Below, one piece after another: positions 16,842 through 26,484 of a DNA stretch of 64,000 bases. The first letter of the stretch is position 1; the number at the start of each line of letters is the position of its first letter. The notes beneath the pieces were generated by a model, which did no database searches, was not told the origin of the DNA, and saw only the letters and a program-made list of their open reading frames with translations. A program made the position numbers and the translations under genes. Origin of the DNA: JABMMZ01 sp044341025 (GTDB lineage: Bacteria > Bacteroidota > Bacteroidia > NS11-12g > UBA955); assembly GCA_044341025.1 (NCBI GenBank), contig JBIISM010000005.1, positions 62,001 through 126,000 on the forward strand, read 5' to 3'.

Positions 16842-17996
16842 CTATAATTGTTTCATGCCAAGATGCTGTCTGATATCTGCAACTTTAACACGTATTTCAT
16901 CCATATTCTCACCAAGAATAGTTATGTGCCCCATCTTTCTTTTGAACTTAGATTCAGTTTTGTTGTAAAGGTGAATATAAACGCCTTTTATTTTAAGGAT
17001 TTGTTCCAGGCCAGTAATTTCATAAGCTCCATTTACACCTTCAAATCCTAATAAATTAATCATTGCAGATGGTTTTATAAGGTCGGTATTGCCAAGTGGC
17101 ATCCCAAGTAAAATTCGGTTTAATTGCTCATATTGACTGGTATAACAGGCTTCAATTGTGTGGTGTCCACTGTTATGTGGCCTTGGAGCTATCTCATTGA
17201 CAAAGATGTTGTTTTGTTGATCTAAAAACATCTCTACTGCAAATATGCCTACACCTTGCATTTTAAAAATACATTCCATGGCGGTTTGCCTGGCTTTTTC
17301 TTCAATTTCTGCATTAATTTGAGCAGGAGAAAATAGGAATTCGACTAAATTGGCCTTCGGGTCAAATTCCATTTCAACAGTTGGGAATGTACAGATTTCT
17401 CCCTTTTCATTTCTAGCCACAATTACAGCTAATTCAATGGCATTTTCAACAAACTCTTCGAGCACGACTGGTTCAGAGAAGGGGATTTTATTGTATCCTT
17501 CAAGAATGGTTTGTTTATCTATTAAATCTACACCTTTGCCATCGTATCCACCTTTTCGTAATTTTGCGGCTACTTTATTCCCTTTAAGTTTGATCAGTTT
17601 ATCTGCCCATTCTGCAGGGTTTTCTGCCAACTCAAAATCAGTTGTGGGGATGTTGTGTTGTTTAAAAAATAATTTCTGAAGTCCTTTGTCTTGAATGATC
17701 TCGAGAATTTTCGGCGAAGGAATAATTGTTTTTCCTGCAGCTTCTAATGCGTGTAATGCATTAATATTTATATGTTCGATTTCATAGGTTAAAACATCTG
17801 ATACCTTGGCTAACTCGAATATTTTATCTGCATCATTTAATTCTCCATGAATATGAATATCTGAAATAGATGATGCCGGGGCATTTTCAGTTTCTAAGAT
17901 GGCATATTTAATGTTCCATGGTTTTCCGGCTTCAATTAACATTTTGCCTAATTGACCGCCGCCAATTATTCCTATGGTTTTATTTGAGGGTAACAT
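16842..17996 (-). CDS. purK: N5-carboxyaminoimidazole ribonucleotide synthase
   Basis: A 384-residue ATP-grasp enzyme that carboxylates AIR to N5-CAIR using ATP and bicarbonate. The N-terminal GIIGGGQLGKML motif is the PurK signature; the ATP-grasp lid KLRKGGYDGKGVDLI and the metal/phosphate region FVNEIAPRPHNSGHHTIEAC are intact. Length matches the family. It opens the reverse purK-purE-DUF3109-SprT group and has a -7 element 14 bases upstream of its ATG. Confidence 0.97.
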   Translation of the reverse strand: MLPSNKTIGIIGGGQLGKMLIEAGKPWNIKYAILETENAPASSISDIHIHGELNDADKIFELAKVSDVLTYEIEHININALHALEAAGKTIIPSPKILEIIQDKGLQKLFFKQHNIPTTDFELAENPAEWADKLIKLKGNKVAAKLRKGGYDGKGVDLIDKQTILEGYNKIPFSEPVVLEEFVENAIELAVIVARNEKGEICTFPTVEMEFDPKANLVEFLFSPAQINAEIEEKARQTAMECIFKMQGVGIFAVEMFLDQQNNIFVNEIAPRPHNSGHHTIEACYTSQYEQLNRILLGMPLGNTDLIKPSAMINLLGFEGVNGAYEITGLEQILKIKGVYIHLYNKTESKFKRKMGHITILGENMDEIRVKVADIRQHLGMKQL

Positions 17997-18009
17997 ATTA
18001 AATAGTCAA

Positions 18010-18017
18010 CAAAAATA
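18010..18017 (-). promoter_or_regulatory. -7 element upstream of purK
   Basis: TATTTTTG on the minus strand, a full TAnnTTTG match 14 bases before the purK ATG, immediately after the upstream gene's stop codon. Confidence 0.5.
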
Positions 18018-18022
18018 AGAGT

Positions 18023-19471
18023 TTATTTTATAGATGTAATTTTATAGATGTAATTTTTGCCATATAAATTTTCAAAAGAGTCAACTTTTACCAACGCGTA
18101 GCGATCAATTGCCCTTGTTTTTAAATCTGAATTTAGCATAGATTCTCTGCTAAAAGCGGTTTTTGTGTTGCTTAAATCTGTGTACACAATTTTGCCTTCT
18201 TTTAGCAAAACATTAATTGAATCGACGGTTGTAAAATTATATTGTTTGTAGAAGCCTGTTTCGTAAGTTAATTTGTTTTCAATTAAGGGTTTGTTAGACC
18301 ATAAAAAATAGTCGTTTTTGAGGGTACGTGTATAATTTACTTGTGTCGTTATTTTATTTATGTTCTCAAATCTTAGAGGAATTAAGCCGAAGTAAATATT
18401 CCAAATAAAAATTATAACTGGTATTAAAAATGCATTTTTATTGCATTGAAAATTATAGGCTACGGTTATGTAAGCCACAAATAAAAAGGGCAGCATTGCC
18501 ATGAATTCGGCGTTTCCACTTGAAATAAAAGCAAAAAATAAATGCAGAATAATTGCAATCAGAAACAATTGTCTAGGAAAACTTTTGCCGGGAATTGATT
18601 TTACAGTAAATAAAAGCTTCCGTTTGATGACCAAGAGGTAAATGAGAATAAATTCAATAGTTATGATTATAAAACTTAGTAGGCTGTATTTCAAAGCGAA
18701 ATGGAACAAGAAACCATGGACTTGAAAAACGGTGCGAAAAACATTGATTAACGTTAATGCTAAGGCTTTTAAGCTAAAATCAATTCCTGCATTTCCTTTT
18801 TGGTATTCGCCAAGTATAAAATTCAAGAAAGTTAAATTATTGAAATTAAAAAAATAAACTAAATAATATAAAATCACCCCGGAAAATAAGACCAGAGAGT
18901 AAAAAATCTTTTTATTTTTAGAGTATTCATTGTTCGCAAGCACATTGAAATAAATAGCTAAAGTCCACCATATATGAAGTTGATGGGTGCACACAGCCAA
19001 CATAGCAAATAAGGCAGAGAATGCGATGTTCAGATAGCGAATTGGTTTAAAATAAAAATATGTGGAGAGTATCGAAAATAGAACCGGTAATATGTATGTT
19101 TCGGCATCAGTTGCAAATCTTATATAACCAAAACAAACGCCAACGGTTAAGCTAAAGAATTGTGCACTCTTTTTGTTTTGCCCAAATCTTAACAGCAGTT
19201 TATAAAATACCATAAGTGCTATGGTTGCAGATATTGCATTTAATAAATTAAGAGAGGAAATTGCATCTGTTTTTGAATAAAAAAGGCACATAAAATCATG
19301 CCAAATATTGCCTAAGATATTATAAAGAAGATGATGGCTGTTAAATAAATGGGCGTTGTATTTAATGCAGGCTGCATAAAACCAAGAATCTATATTTGCG
19401 TTTTGAGTTGGTAAAAGAGTGTATAATACACCTAAAATTAAAAAGGGTATATAGTCTAATAGCTTTTTCAA
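18023..19471 (-). CDS. Multi-pass membrane protein, GT-C glycosyltransferase-like, unknown
   Basis: A 482-residue integral membrane protein with about ten hydrophobic helices up to residue 360 and a soluble C-terminal part. After the first helix the loop holds IDSWFYAACIKYN, with an aspartate in the place where GT-C transferases carry their catalytic Asp, and NSHHLLYNILG with two histidines. This suggests a polyprenyl-phosphate-dependent glycosyltransferase, which I cannot confirm. It starts five bases after the GGGP synthase stop, so the two are an operon and may share a membrane-lipid or glycolipid context. Its last codons contain a perfect 14-bp tandem duplication (18026-18053). Confidence 0.65.
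   Translation of the reverse strand: MKKLLDYIPFLILGVLYTLLPTQNANIDSWFYAACIKYNAHLFNSHHLLYNILGNIWHDFMCLFYSKTDAISSLNLLNAISATIALMVFYKLLLRFGQNKKSAQFFSLTVGVCFGYIRFATDAETYILPVLFSILSTYFYFKPIRYLNIAFSALFAMLAVCTHQLHIWWTLAIYFNVLANNEYSKNKKIFYSLVLFSGVILYYLVYFFNFNNLTFLNFILGEYQKGNAGIDFSLKALALTLINVFRTVFQVHGFLFHFALKYSLLSFIIITIEFILIYLLVIKRKLLFTVKSIPGKSFPRQLFLIAIILHLFFAFISSGNAEFMAMLPFLFVAYITVAYNFQCNKNAFLIPVIIFIWNIYFGLIPLRFENINKITTQVNYTRTLKNDYFLWSNKPLIENKLTYETGFYKQYNFTTVDSINVLLKEGKIVYTDLSNTKTAFSRESMLNSDLKTRAIDRYALVKVDSFENLYGKNYIYKITSIK
18026..18053. repeat. 14-bp perfect tandem duplication at a gene end
   Basis: The unit TTTTATAGATGTAA occurs twice in a row, covering the last codons before the stop of the GT-C-like gene. 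As 14 is not a multiple of three, gain or loss of a copy would change the C-terminus. Confidence 0.9.
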
Positions 19472-19476
19472 AAAAT

Positions 19477-20232
19477 TTAAATTTCGATTTTAACACCAAA
19501 CGAATCCCTAACATTGGCAACTTGCTCAATGAGACTTCTGTCATTTTCAGCGCCATTTCCAATAACAATTAAGTTAGCGCCAGCGCTGTATGCATTAGAT
19601 GCAGCGTTTTTATTTCTAATGCCACCGCCAATAATCAATGGAAGATCAACTGCTTTTTTTACTGTAGAAATCATTTTTTCAGAGATAGGACTTAAAGCCC
19701 CGCTGCCTGCATCCATATACACACATTGCATGCCTAGCATTTTCCCGGCCAATGCGGTCGCCATTGCAATATCCTGCTTGTCTGCAGGAATTGGTTTTGT
19801 ATTACTTATGTATGAAACACTTGTTTCTTTTCCGCCGTCAATCAATAGGTAGGCCGTAGGAATTATTTCTAATTTTGATGCTGCAAGAAGCGGCGCGGCG
19901 ACCAAGTGTTTTCCAATGAGATATTCTGGGTTTCTTCCACTGAGTAATGATAAAAATAAAATTCCATCTGCGCTGCTGTCTACCATGAACTCATTTCCTG
20001 GGAAAATGTAAATTTTACCTGTGTAATTTTTTTTGATGTTTTTAATTGTATCAGACAAAACACCTGCAGTGGTTAGACTGCCGCCTACAAAAATAAATTC
20101 CACTGAATTCATCTGGCAGAGCTGTGCAATATTTAGTACACTTTCTTCGTCTTGATCAGGGTCAATAAGGACAGCGAGGGCCTTTTTACCCTCATTTATA
20201 AGTTGATATAGATTGAATAAGAAATTAGACAT
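19477..20232 (-). CDS. Geranylgeranylglyceryl phosphate synthase family (GGGPS/PcrB-like)
   Basis: A 251-residue TIM-barrel prenyltransferase of the GGGP/HepGP synthase family, which joins a polyprenyl diphosphate to sn-glycerol-1-phosphate to form an ether lipid precursor. Motifs are ALAVLIDPDQ near the N-terminus, FVGGSLTTAG, IFPGNEFMVDSSADGILFLSLLSGRNPEYLIG, YMDAGSGA, IIGGGIRNKNAA and LIVIGNGAE (phosphate binding). This family, first known from archaea, is also established in Bacteroidota, where members have been shown to make such lipids in vitro. Chain length cannot be judged by eye. A UbiA enzyme that could do the next step lies 7 kb away (27149-28021). Confidence 0.92.
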   Translation of the reverse strand: MSNFLFNLYQLINEGKKALAVLIDPDQDEESVLNIAQLCQMNSVEFIFVGGSLTTAGVLSDTIKNIKKNYTGKIYIFPGNEFMVDSSADGILFLSLLSGRNPEYLIGKHLVAAPLLAASKLEIIPTAYLLIDGGKETSVSYISNTKPIPADKQDIAMATALAGKMLGMQCVYMDAGSGALSPISEKMISTVKKAVDLPLIIGGGIRNKNAASNAYSAGANLIVIGNGAENDRSLIEQVANVRDSFGVKIEI

Positions 20233-20484
20233 GAATCAAACGAAGAAGTATTTATTTGTGATGGTAAAGGTAAAGTAATTTTTCAAAAAATCAAGTAAAT
20301 ATTGGCCGTTTTTTGTTTTCAACAATGCCACAATTAAGGGCCGTAAGGGTTTTAGGATTTTTGTGGAAAAGTACTTTTTAAATTGTACGTCTGATTGGAT
20401 TAGTTTTGAAGGACTTCTTTGCAAAAAATTGCATTGAAGTCATTTTAGTTTAACAGCAAAAATCACACAATTAAACGCCCACAT

Positions 20485-23400
20485 ATGCAGCAAAATTTCG
20501 ACCAAATGAAGAAAGGCCTAAAGTTCAATAGGCTAAACACCAAAGACAATGTGTCGCCATACGACCAGTTCCAGTATGAGTACCGAACATCTGTGATTAA
20601 GAATCCGAATGGAGATGTTGTATTCGAAATGAAAAATGTTGAAATACCATCAGCATGGAGCCAAGTGGCAACTGATATTATTGCACAAAAATATTTCAGA
20701 AAAGCGGGTGTTCCTCAAGCGGACGGATCATTAGGGAGTGAGACTAGTGTGAAGCAAGTGGCACATCGTTTAGCTGATTGCTGGAAACAATGGGGAGAAA
20801 AATATGGTTATTTTGCTTCAAAAGAAGATGCACAAATTTTTTATGAAGAATTGGTATATTCAATATTGGGTCAGCAATCTGCGCCAAATTCACCACAATG
20901 GTTTAATACTGGCTTGCATTCAACTTATGGAATTAGTGGTAAACCACAAGGCCATTATTATGTTGATCCAGAAACCGAAAAATTAATGCGTTCAACTTCT
21001 GCTTATGAGAGACCGCAACCACACGCTTGTTTTATATTATCAGTTGATGATGACCTTGTGAACGAAGGTGGAATCATGGACTTATGGGTACGTGAAGCGC
21101 GTATCTTTAAATATGGCAGTGGTGTTGGTACAAATTACTCAAAAATTCGTGGTGGTGGCGAAAAATTATCTGGCGGAGGAACGTCGTCTGGTTTGATGTC
21201 ATTCTTGAAAATTGGTGACAGAGCTGCAGGGGCAATCAAATCTGGTGGAACAACAAGAAGAGCAGCAAAGATGGTTTGTTTGGATATGGACCATCCAGAA
21301 ATAATGAACTTTATTTCATGGAAAAAGAATGAGGAGAAAAAAGTTGCGGCCTTAATTGCTGCAGGTTATCCTAGTGATTACGAAGGTGAAGCATATGCAA
21401 CTGTATCAGGTCAAAACTCAAACAATTCGGTTCGCATACCCAATAAGTTTTTTGAAGCATTAAAGCAAAATGGAAATTGGGATCTAATTGGAAGATCAAA
21501 TGGAAAAGTAATGAGTTCAATTCCTGCAAGTGAGGTTTGGGATGCAATTGGCGATGCGGCATGGGCTTGTGCAGATCCCGGTGTTCAATACGATGATACA
21601 ATCAACGAATGGCACACATGTCCAGAAGGTGGAAGAATCAATGCTTCTAACCCTTGTTCTGAATACATGTTCTTGGACAATACAGCTTGTAACTTAGCTT
21701 CTTTAAACTTAATGAAGTTTTTTGATGCAGATAAATTGGAATTTGATATTGTTTCTTATGAATATGCTATCCGTTTATGGACAGTTGTTTTAGAAGTCTC
21801 TGTATTGATGGCTCAATTCCCAAGTCAAGAGGTTGCTCAGTTAAGTTACGATTACCGAACACTTGGATTGGGTTATGCAAACTTAGGTGCCTTATTAATG
21901 GTTTCTGGAATTCCTTATGACAGTTCAAAAGCAAACGCAATTTGCGGAGCATTGTCATCTATATTAACTGGTCAAGCATATGCAACCAGTGCTGAAATCG
22001 CTGCAGTTAAAGGTTCTTTCAGAATGTACGAAAAGAACAAAAAGCACATGATGCGCGTTATCCGTAACCACCGTTATGCAGCTTACAACACGCCATTGGC
22101 GTATGAGAGTTTAAGTATTCCTGCAGTTGGAATCGATCCTCAACATTGCCCAGAAGATTTATTAAGATCAGCCTGCAATGCATGGGACAAAGCCTTAATG
22201 TTGGGAGAGAAGTTTGGTTACAGAAATGCGCAATCAACAGTAATTGCCCCAACAGGCACTATTGGATTGGTAATGGATTGTGATACAACTGGTATAGAGC
22301 CTGACTTTGCTTTGGTTAAATTTAAAAAATTAAGCGGTGGAGGATATTTTAAAATTATCAACCAAGCAGTTCCAGCAGCTCTTAAAACGCTAGGTTACTC
22401 TCAACAAGAATCAGATGATATTATAAATTATGCAAAGGGTCATGCTACATTAAAAACAGCGCCATCTATTAACCACGAAACTTTAACAGCGAAAGGATTT
22501 AATGCAAGTGAATTGGAAATGATTGAATCTCAATTAGAACGTGCATTTGATATTGAATTCGTATTTAATGTATTCACTTTAGGTGAAGATACAATTAAAC
22601 GTCTAGGGTTTAAAGAAGCTCAATATAATGATGTTAACTTCAATTTATTGAAATCTTTAGGATTCAAAGCAGCAGAAATTGAAGCTGCAAATGAATTTGT
22701 AACAGGAACAATGACAATTGAAGGCGCGCCTTACCTTAAGGAAGAGCATTATCCAGTGTTTGATACCGCTAACAAATGCGGAAACAAAGGCACTCGTTTC
22801 TTGCATGCACATTCACACATTAGAATGATGGCTGCTGCTCAGCCATTTATTTCAGGAGCAATATCTAAAACCATTAATTTGCCAAATGAAGCTTCTGTGC
22901 AAGACATCAAATCATGCTATGAAATGAGTTGGAAGCTTGGCTTGAAAGCAAATGCACTATACAGAGATGGTTGCAAATTGTCTCAACCTTTATCAAATAA
23001 ATCTGATAAAAAAGTTGATGAAACTGAAACCGTTAGCGATACAGTAGAAATTGTAGAAAAGGCAGTTGGTGTTTCAGGTTCAACACGTGTTGAAGATTTA
23101 ACTCCAGAAATCGTATTGGAAGCGGCTAGATTAATTATCAATAGCAGCAACAACGCAGCTTTCAAGCAACAATTGTCAAATATTGCAACACGTAAAGTAT
23201 TGCCAAACAAACGCAAAGGATTTACGCAAAAATCAAAAATTGACGGCAATACTGTCTTTGTAAGAACAGGTGAATATGAAGACGGAACATTAGGCGAAAT
23301 CTTCGTTGATATGCACAAAGAAGGTGCAAGTTTTCGCTCATTGATGAACTGTTTTGCTATCGCTGTATCAATCGGTTTACAGTACGGTGTGCCTCTAGAA

Positions 23401-23805
23401 GAATACTATGATAAATTTACTTTCAGTAGATTTGAACCAAGTGGTATGGTGGAAGGGCATGCAAACATAAAATCATCAACTTCAGTCGTAGACTTTATAT
23501 TCAGATTGCTAGGTTTTGAATACCTTAACCGCCAAGAGCAATTGCATATTAAACCAAAAATTACAGATGAAGTTACTCCAGTTGATTCTAATTTCAATTT
23601 AGCGCAGAATGAAATTGCACCGGCTTTGGTTTCCGAAACAAGCAATAATACAAATTCAACTTCACCAAAGGTAGTTAAAAAACCTGGTAATTTACCTCCA
23701 AATATGGGTGATGCTCCAGCTTGTAAAAGCTGCGGTAACATAACTGTTCGTTCTGGAACTTGTTACACATGTTTAACTTGTGGAACTACCAGCGGATGTA
23801 GCTAA
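20485..23805 (+). CDS. nrdJ: Adenosylcobalamin-dependent (class II) ribonucleotide reductase
   Basis: A 1106-residue class II reductase that makes deoxyribonucleotides with adenosylcobalamin as radical source, independent of oxygen. By alignment with known NrdJ spacing, Cys391 (NPCSE) is the thiyl-radical cysteine with Glu393 beside it, and Cys182 (HACFIL) and Cys402 (ACNLASL) are the redox pair. The substrate/phosphate loop APTGTIGLVMDCDTTGIEP follows. Residues about 860-1000 contain a TSCPD-type domain (RKGFTQKSKIDGNTVFVRTGEY...), and the tail is cysteine-rich (CKSCGN..CYTCLTCG..SGC), either a zinc ribbon or the swinging-arm thiols. It is monocistronic with its own terminator. No cobalamin riboswitch is visible in the 252-base upstream gap. 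Confidence 0.96.
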   Translation: MQQNFDQMKKGLKFNRLNTKDNVSPYDQFQYEYRTSVIKNPNGDVVFEMKNVEIPSAWSQVATDIIAQKYFRKAGVPQADGSLGSETSVKQVAHRLADCWKQWGEKYGYFASKEDAQIFYEELVYSILGQQSAPNSPQWFNTGLHSTYGISGKPQGHYYVDPETEKLMRSTSAYERPQPHACFILSVDDDLVNEGGIMDLWVREARIFKYGSGVGTNYSKIRGGGEKLSGGGTSSGLMSFLKIGDRAAGAIKSGGTTRRAAKMVCLDMDHPEIMNFISWKKNEEKKVAALIAAGYPSDYEGEAYATVSGQNSNNSVRIPNKFFEALKQNGNWDLIGRSNGKVMSSIPASEVWDAIGDAAWACADPGVQYDDTINEWHTCPEGGRINASNPCSEYMFLDNTACNLASLNLMKFFDADKLEFDIVSYEYAIRLWTVVLEVSVLMAQFPSQEVAQLSYDYRTLGLGYANLGALLMVSGIPYDSSKANAICGALSSILTGQAYATSAEIAAVKGSFRMYEKNKKHMMRVIRNHRYAAYNTPLAYESLSIPAVGIDPQHCPEDLLRSACNAWDKALMLGEKFGYRNAQSTVIAPTGTIGLVMDCDTTGIEPDFALVKFKKLSGGGYFKIINQAVPAALKTLGYSQQESDDIINYAKGHATLKTAPSINHETLTAKGFNASELEMIESQLERAFDIEFVFNVFTLGEDTIKRLGFKEAQYNDVNFNLLKSLGFKAAEIEAANEFVTGTMTIEGAPYLKEEHYPVFDTANKCGNKGTRFLHAHSHIRMMAAAQPFISGAISKTINLPNEASVQDIKSCYEMSWKLGLKANALYRDGCKLSQPLSNKSDKKVDETETVSDTVEIVEKAVGVSGSTRVEDLTPEIVLEAARLIINSSNNAAFKQQLSNIATRKVLPNKRKGFTQKSKIDGNTVFVRTGEYEDGTLGEIFVDMHKEGASFRSLMNCFAIAVSIGLQYGVPLEEYYDKFTFSRFEPSGMVEGHANIKSSTSVVDFIFRLLGFEYLNRQEQLHIKPKITDEVTPVDSNFNLAQNEIAPALVSETSNNTNSTSPKVVKKPGNLPPNMGDAPACKSCGNITVRSGTCYTCLTCGTTSGCS

Positions 23806-23827
23806 TGCATGTTGTGTGATATAACGC

Positions 23828-23857
23828 AAAAAGGAACATAGAAATATGTTCCTTTTT
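23828..23857 (+). terminator. Terminator of nrdJ
   Basis: A 13-bp stem (AAAAAGGAACATA / TATGTTCCTTTTT) closed by a GAAA tetraloop and followed by more T residues, 22 bases after the nrdJ stop. Confidence 0.9.
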
Positions 23858-23915
23858 TTTAGTCAAAAATTTCTAACTGTATAGAAGTTTGAATTTAAAC
23901 AGATTCTTAAGGGCT

Positions 23916-23923
23916 TAATTTTG
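23916..23923 (+). promoter_or_regulatory. -7 element before the CocE-like hydrolase gene
   Basis: TAATTTTG, full TAnnTTTG match, only 10 bases before the ATG; predicts a leader of just a few bases. Confidence 0.5.
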
Positions 23924-23933
23924 TATTCTATAC

Positions 23934-25853
23934 ATGAAAAAGCACATCGCATTTGCCATTCTTTTATTATTAAATTATAGGAATGCTTACTCGATTTTAA
24001 CTCCATTGGTAGATTCAATTCCAATGATCGACGGGAAGAAGTTGGCAGTTGATGTCTACATTCCAACTGGTATGAGTACTGGACCGGTAATTCTGATTCA
24101 AACACCATACAATAGGCAAGTATACCGTTTAACTGGATTGCCTTTGGGTGTAGGCGCAAACATCAATGCAAGTAATTATATTTTTGTATTTGTAGATTGG
24201 AGAGGATTCTATGGATCTAAAAAAGCTGCATATGCTGGAAATCCGGATCGAACAAAAGATGCTTATTCTACAGTAGAATGGATTGCTTCTCAATCATGGA
24301 GCAATGGCAAAGTTGGCACTTGGGGGGCTTCAGCCTTGGGTAAAATCCAATACCAAACAGCAAAAGGCAATCCACCGCATTTAACTTGTATTTGCCCGGT
24401 AGTAGCAGCGCCACAATTTGAATATAAAGAATATTTTCCAAATGGATCTTTGAGAACGGAATATGTTCAACAATTAGATGGTTTGGGTTTTGGATTAACA
24501 GCTAGCTTAATGGCGCATCCTATAAAAGACAATTTTTGGAATTTTGTTGAAGATGCAAATGATTATCCAGACAGCATTCAAGTGCCATGCTTCATGATAG
24601 GAGGATGGTATGACCACAATACCCAATTGATGATGGATTTTTATAGTCAATTAAGAACCCAATCTCCTATGTCCGTAAGGGCAAAACATAAAATTTTGAT
24701 GGGTCCTTGGGTTCACGGTGGCCACAGTACAGCCAAAGTTGGCAGCATTGCTCAAGGGCAATTAAGCTATCCAAATGCACAAAACAAGAACGATAGCATG
24801 GCCATTCAGTTTTTCGATTATTACCTTAGAAACATCAACAACAATTGGAATTCAGTGTCACCTTACACCTTGTATCAAATGGGTGAAAATAAGTGGTTAA
24901 ACGAATCTAATTGGCCTAAAAATGGTGTAAAGAGTTATCGTTTTTATTTGAATAAAAATGGTTTAATGGCGCAGATTGTGCCAAGTTCAAGTTCCGATAG
25001 TTTAAATTACAACTACAATCCAAATGATCCTTCACCAACCATAGGTGGATGCACATTAAGAAGTGACTTATTACAGGGGCCTTACAATCAATTAAATGAC
25101 GTAGAAAGTCGAAGTGATGTCAAGGTGTTCAGTTCTGCAATTCTAGCTAAGGATTTGGTTCTAAATGGACGAATCAAAGTTGTGTTAAAGGTTAGTTCTA
25201 GCCAATTAGACACTGATTTTGATGTTAGAGTTACAGATGTATATCCTGATGGGAAATCAATGTTGCTAAACGATGCAGTAATGCGGATGCGTTTTAGGGA
25301 TGGTTTTACTCAAGCTCAAATTGCTATGATGGTTCCTGGAAAAGTTTATGATTGTATCATCGAATTGCCAACTACCTGTATTACATTTTTAATTGGCCAT
25401 AAAATAAGAGTTATAATTTCATCTTCTAACTATCCCAAATACAATAGAAATATGAATAATGGACAGGGTATGTATCCGGGAAATAGTGTTGATTCATTAT
25501 TAAATCCATTAAGTTCAATAAACACGATTTATTGCAACAGTTTAAATGCCTCTTATGTTGAATTACCTTTACTTAACTTTAGCAGTGACATTTCTGAATT
25601 ATCAAATAATAATCAAAGCATTGCTTTATTTCCAAACCCAGTTGGGAACACGCTTAAAGTTACTTTATTAGAAAAAATGAGTGATAATAACACACTATAT
25701 TTATTTAATCAAATAGGCCAAGAAGTGATGCAAATATTGCCGGCATCAAATGAATTTGAGATAGACTTGAGTACGCTAAAAAGCGGAATATACACCTTGG
25801 GCTATTATAACAAAGGCAATTGGATGCTTGAAAGCTTTGTAAAAGAAAATTGA
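23934..25853 (+). CDS. CocE/NonD-family serine hydrolase with T9SS sorting domain
   Basis: A 639-residue secreted alpha/beta hydrolase of the CocE/X-Pro dipeptidyl-peptidase-like group. A signal peptide (about 1-20) leads into the hydrolase domain: FVDWRGFYGS, nucleophile Ser133 in GTWGASALG, acid Asp region GGWYDHN and catalytic His in GPWVHGGH. A jelly-roll domain (about 345-550) follows. The last 75 residues (FPNPVGNTLKV...DLSTLKSGIYTL) are a type A type IX secretion sorting domain, so the protein should be exported across the outer membrane and attached or released. The substrate (ester, amide or dipeptide) cannot be told. The usual tyrosine after the nucleophile is replaced by Ala. Confidence 0.9.
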   Translation: MKKHIAFAILLLLNYRNAYSILTPLVDSIPMIDGKKLAVDVYIPTGMSTGPVILIQTPYNRQVYRLTGLPLGVGANINASNYIFVFVDWRGFYGSKKAAYAGNPDRTKDAYSTVEWIASQSWSNGKVGTWGASALGKIQYQTAKGNPPHLTCICPVVAAPQFEYKEYFPNGSLRTEYVQQLDGLGFGLTASLMAHPIKDNFWNFVEDANDYPDSIQVPCFMIGGWYDHNTQLMMDFYSQLRTQSPMSVRAKHKILMGPWVHGGHSTAKVGSIAQGQLSYPNAQNKNDSMAIQFFDYYLRNINNNWNSVSPYTLYQMGENKWLNESNWPKNGVKSYRFYLNKNGLMAQIVPSSSSDSLNYNYNPNDPSPTIGGCTLRSDLLQGPYNQLNDVESRSDVKVFSSAILAKDLVLNGRIKVVLKVSSSQLDTDFDVRVTDVYPDGKSMLLNDAVMRMRFRDGFTQAQIAMMVPGKVYDCIIELPTTCITFLIGHKIRVIISSSNYPKYNRNMNNGQGMYPGNSVDSLLNPLSSINTIYCNSLNASYVELPLLNFSSDISELSNNNQSIALFPNPVGNTLKVTLLEKMSDNNTLYLFNQIGQEVMQILPASNEFEIDLSTLKSGIYTLGYYNKGNWMLESFVKEN

Positions 25854-25879
25854 TTATTATTGCATTATCCTATTAAATA

Positions 25880-26482
25880 ATGAACAATTCTTTCAAAAAA
25901 ATTGGACTATTTGCACTCTTTGTATTTAGCACACTATTCATTCAACAATGCCGCGATTGCCCAAGCAAACCAGTTCAACAGAGTAAGATTAAATCTTATA
26001 TATTCAATCAAATTTATCAAATGAGTTCAAATGGGTCTTATGTTTATTATGCGCCTGATTCAATACCTATGAACACTGTTGATTCTGTGTTTTTTACTTT
26101 TAGACCAGAAAAGGCATTGGTAAGTCATTTTAATTTTAAGGAAGATTTAATGGCCTGTGAACCTGTTTTTCCACAAACCCAAGCCTTGGGAGACAGCCTT
26201 AAAATTATTACGCTTACTCAATTTGATGATCAGCATCCAATCAATTCAGATATTAGCGATTGTTTTCAAATATCTGAAGACTATTATAATGGCTCTGGAC
26301 AGCAATCTAAGTTAAGCTATCCAATCAATCAGTTTAAACAATTTTCAGGTAGCACCAATTTTTTAACACTTAAGTTGTTCAAAAGGCCAAAGTTCCAAAA
26401 TCAACAATTTAAATTGCTTGTATACAAACAAGACCAGGCCAGCGCTTACAATTTAGTAACGCCCAATTTGGTATTTTATTGA
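25880..26482 (+). CDS. Hypothetical lipoprotein
   Basis: A 200-residue protein with a lipoprotein signal: hydrophobic helix about 7-20 and lipobox FIQQC (Cys about 24), followed by RDCP. No Asp follows the Cys, so outer-membrane sorting is likely. The body has beta-strand-like alternation and several cysteines but no family that I recognise. It follows the T9SS hydrolase by 26 bases in the same direction and may be cotranscribed. It is convergent with the rhomboid gene (two bases between stops). Confidence 0.7.
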   Translation: MNNSFKKIGLFALFVFSTLFIQQCRDCPSKPVQQSKIKSYIFNQIYQMSSNGSYVYYAPDSIPMNTVDSVFFTFRPEKALVSHFNFKEDLMACEPVFPQTQALGDSLKIITLTQFDDQHPINSDISDCFQISEDYYNGSGQQSKLSYPINQFKQFSGSTNFLTLKLFKRPKFQNQQFKLLVYKQDQASAYNLVTPNLVFY

Positions 26483-26484
26483 TT

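Noticed and set aside
20236..20424. 62-codon reverse ORF just upstream of the GGGP synthase gene
   Set aside because: It needs a TTG start, has no recognisable domain and lies in AT-rich intergenic DNA; it could be a remnant, but nothing supports it as a gene. The rest of the 252-base gap shows no riboswitch, NrdR box or clear promoter.
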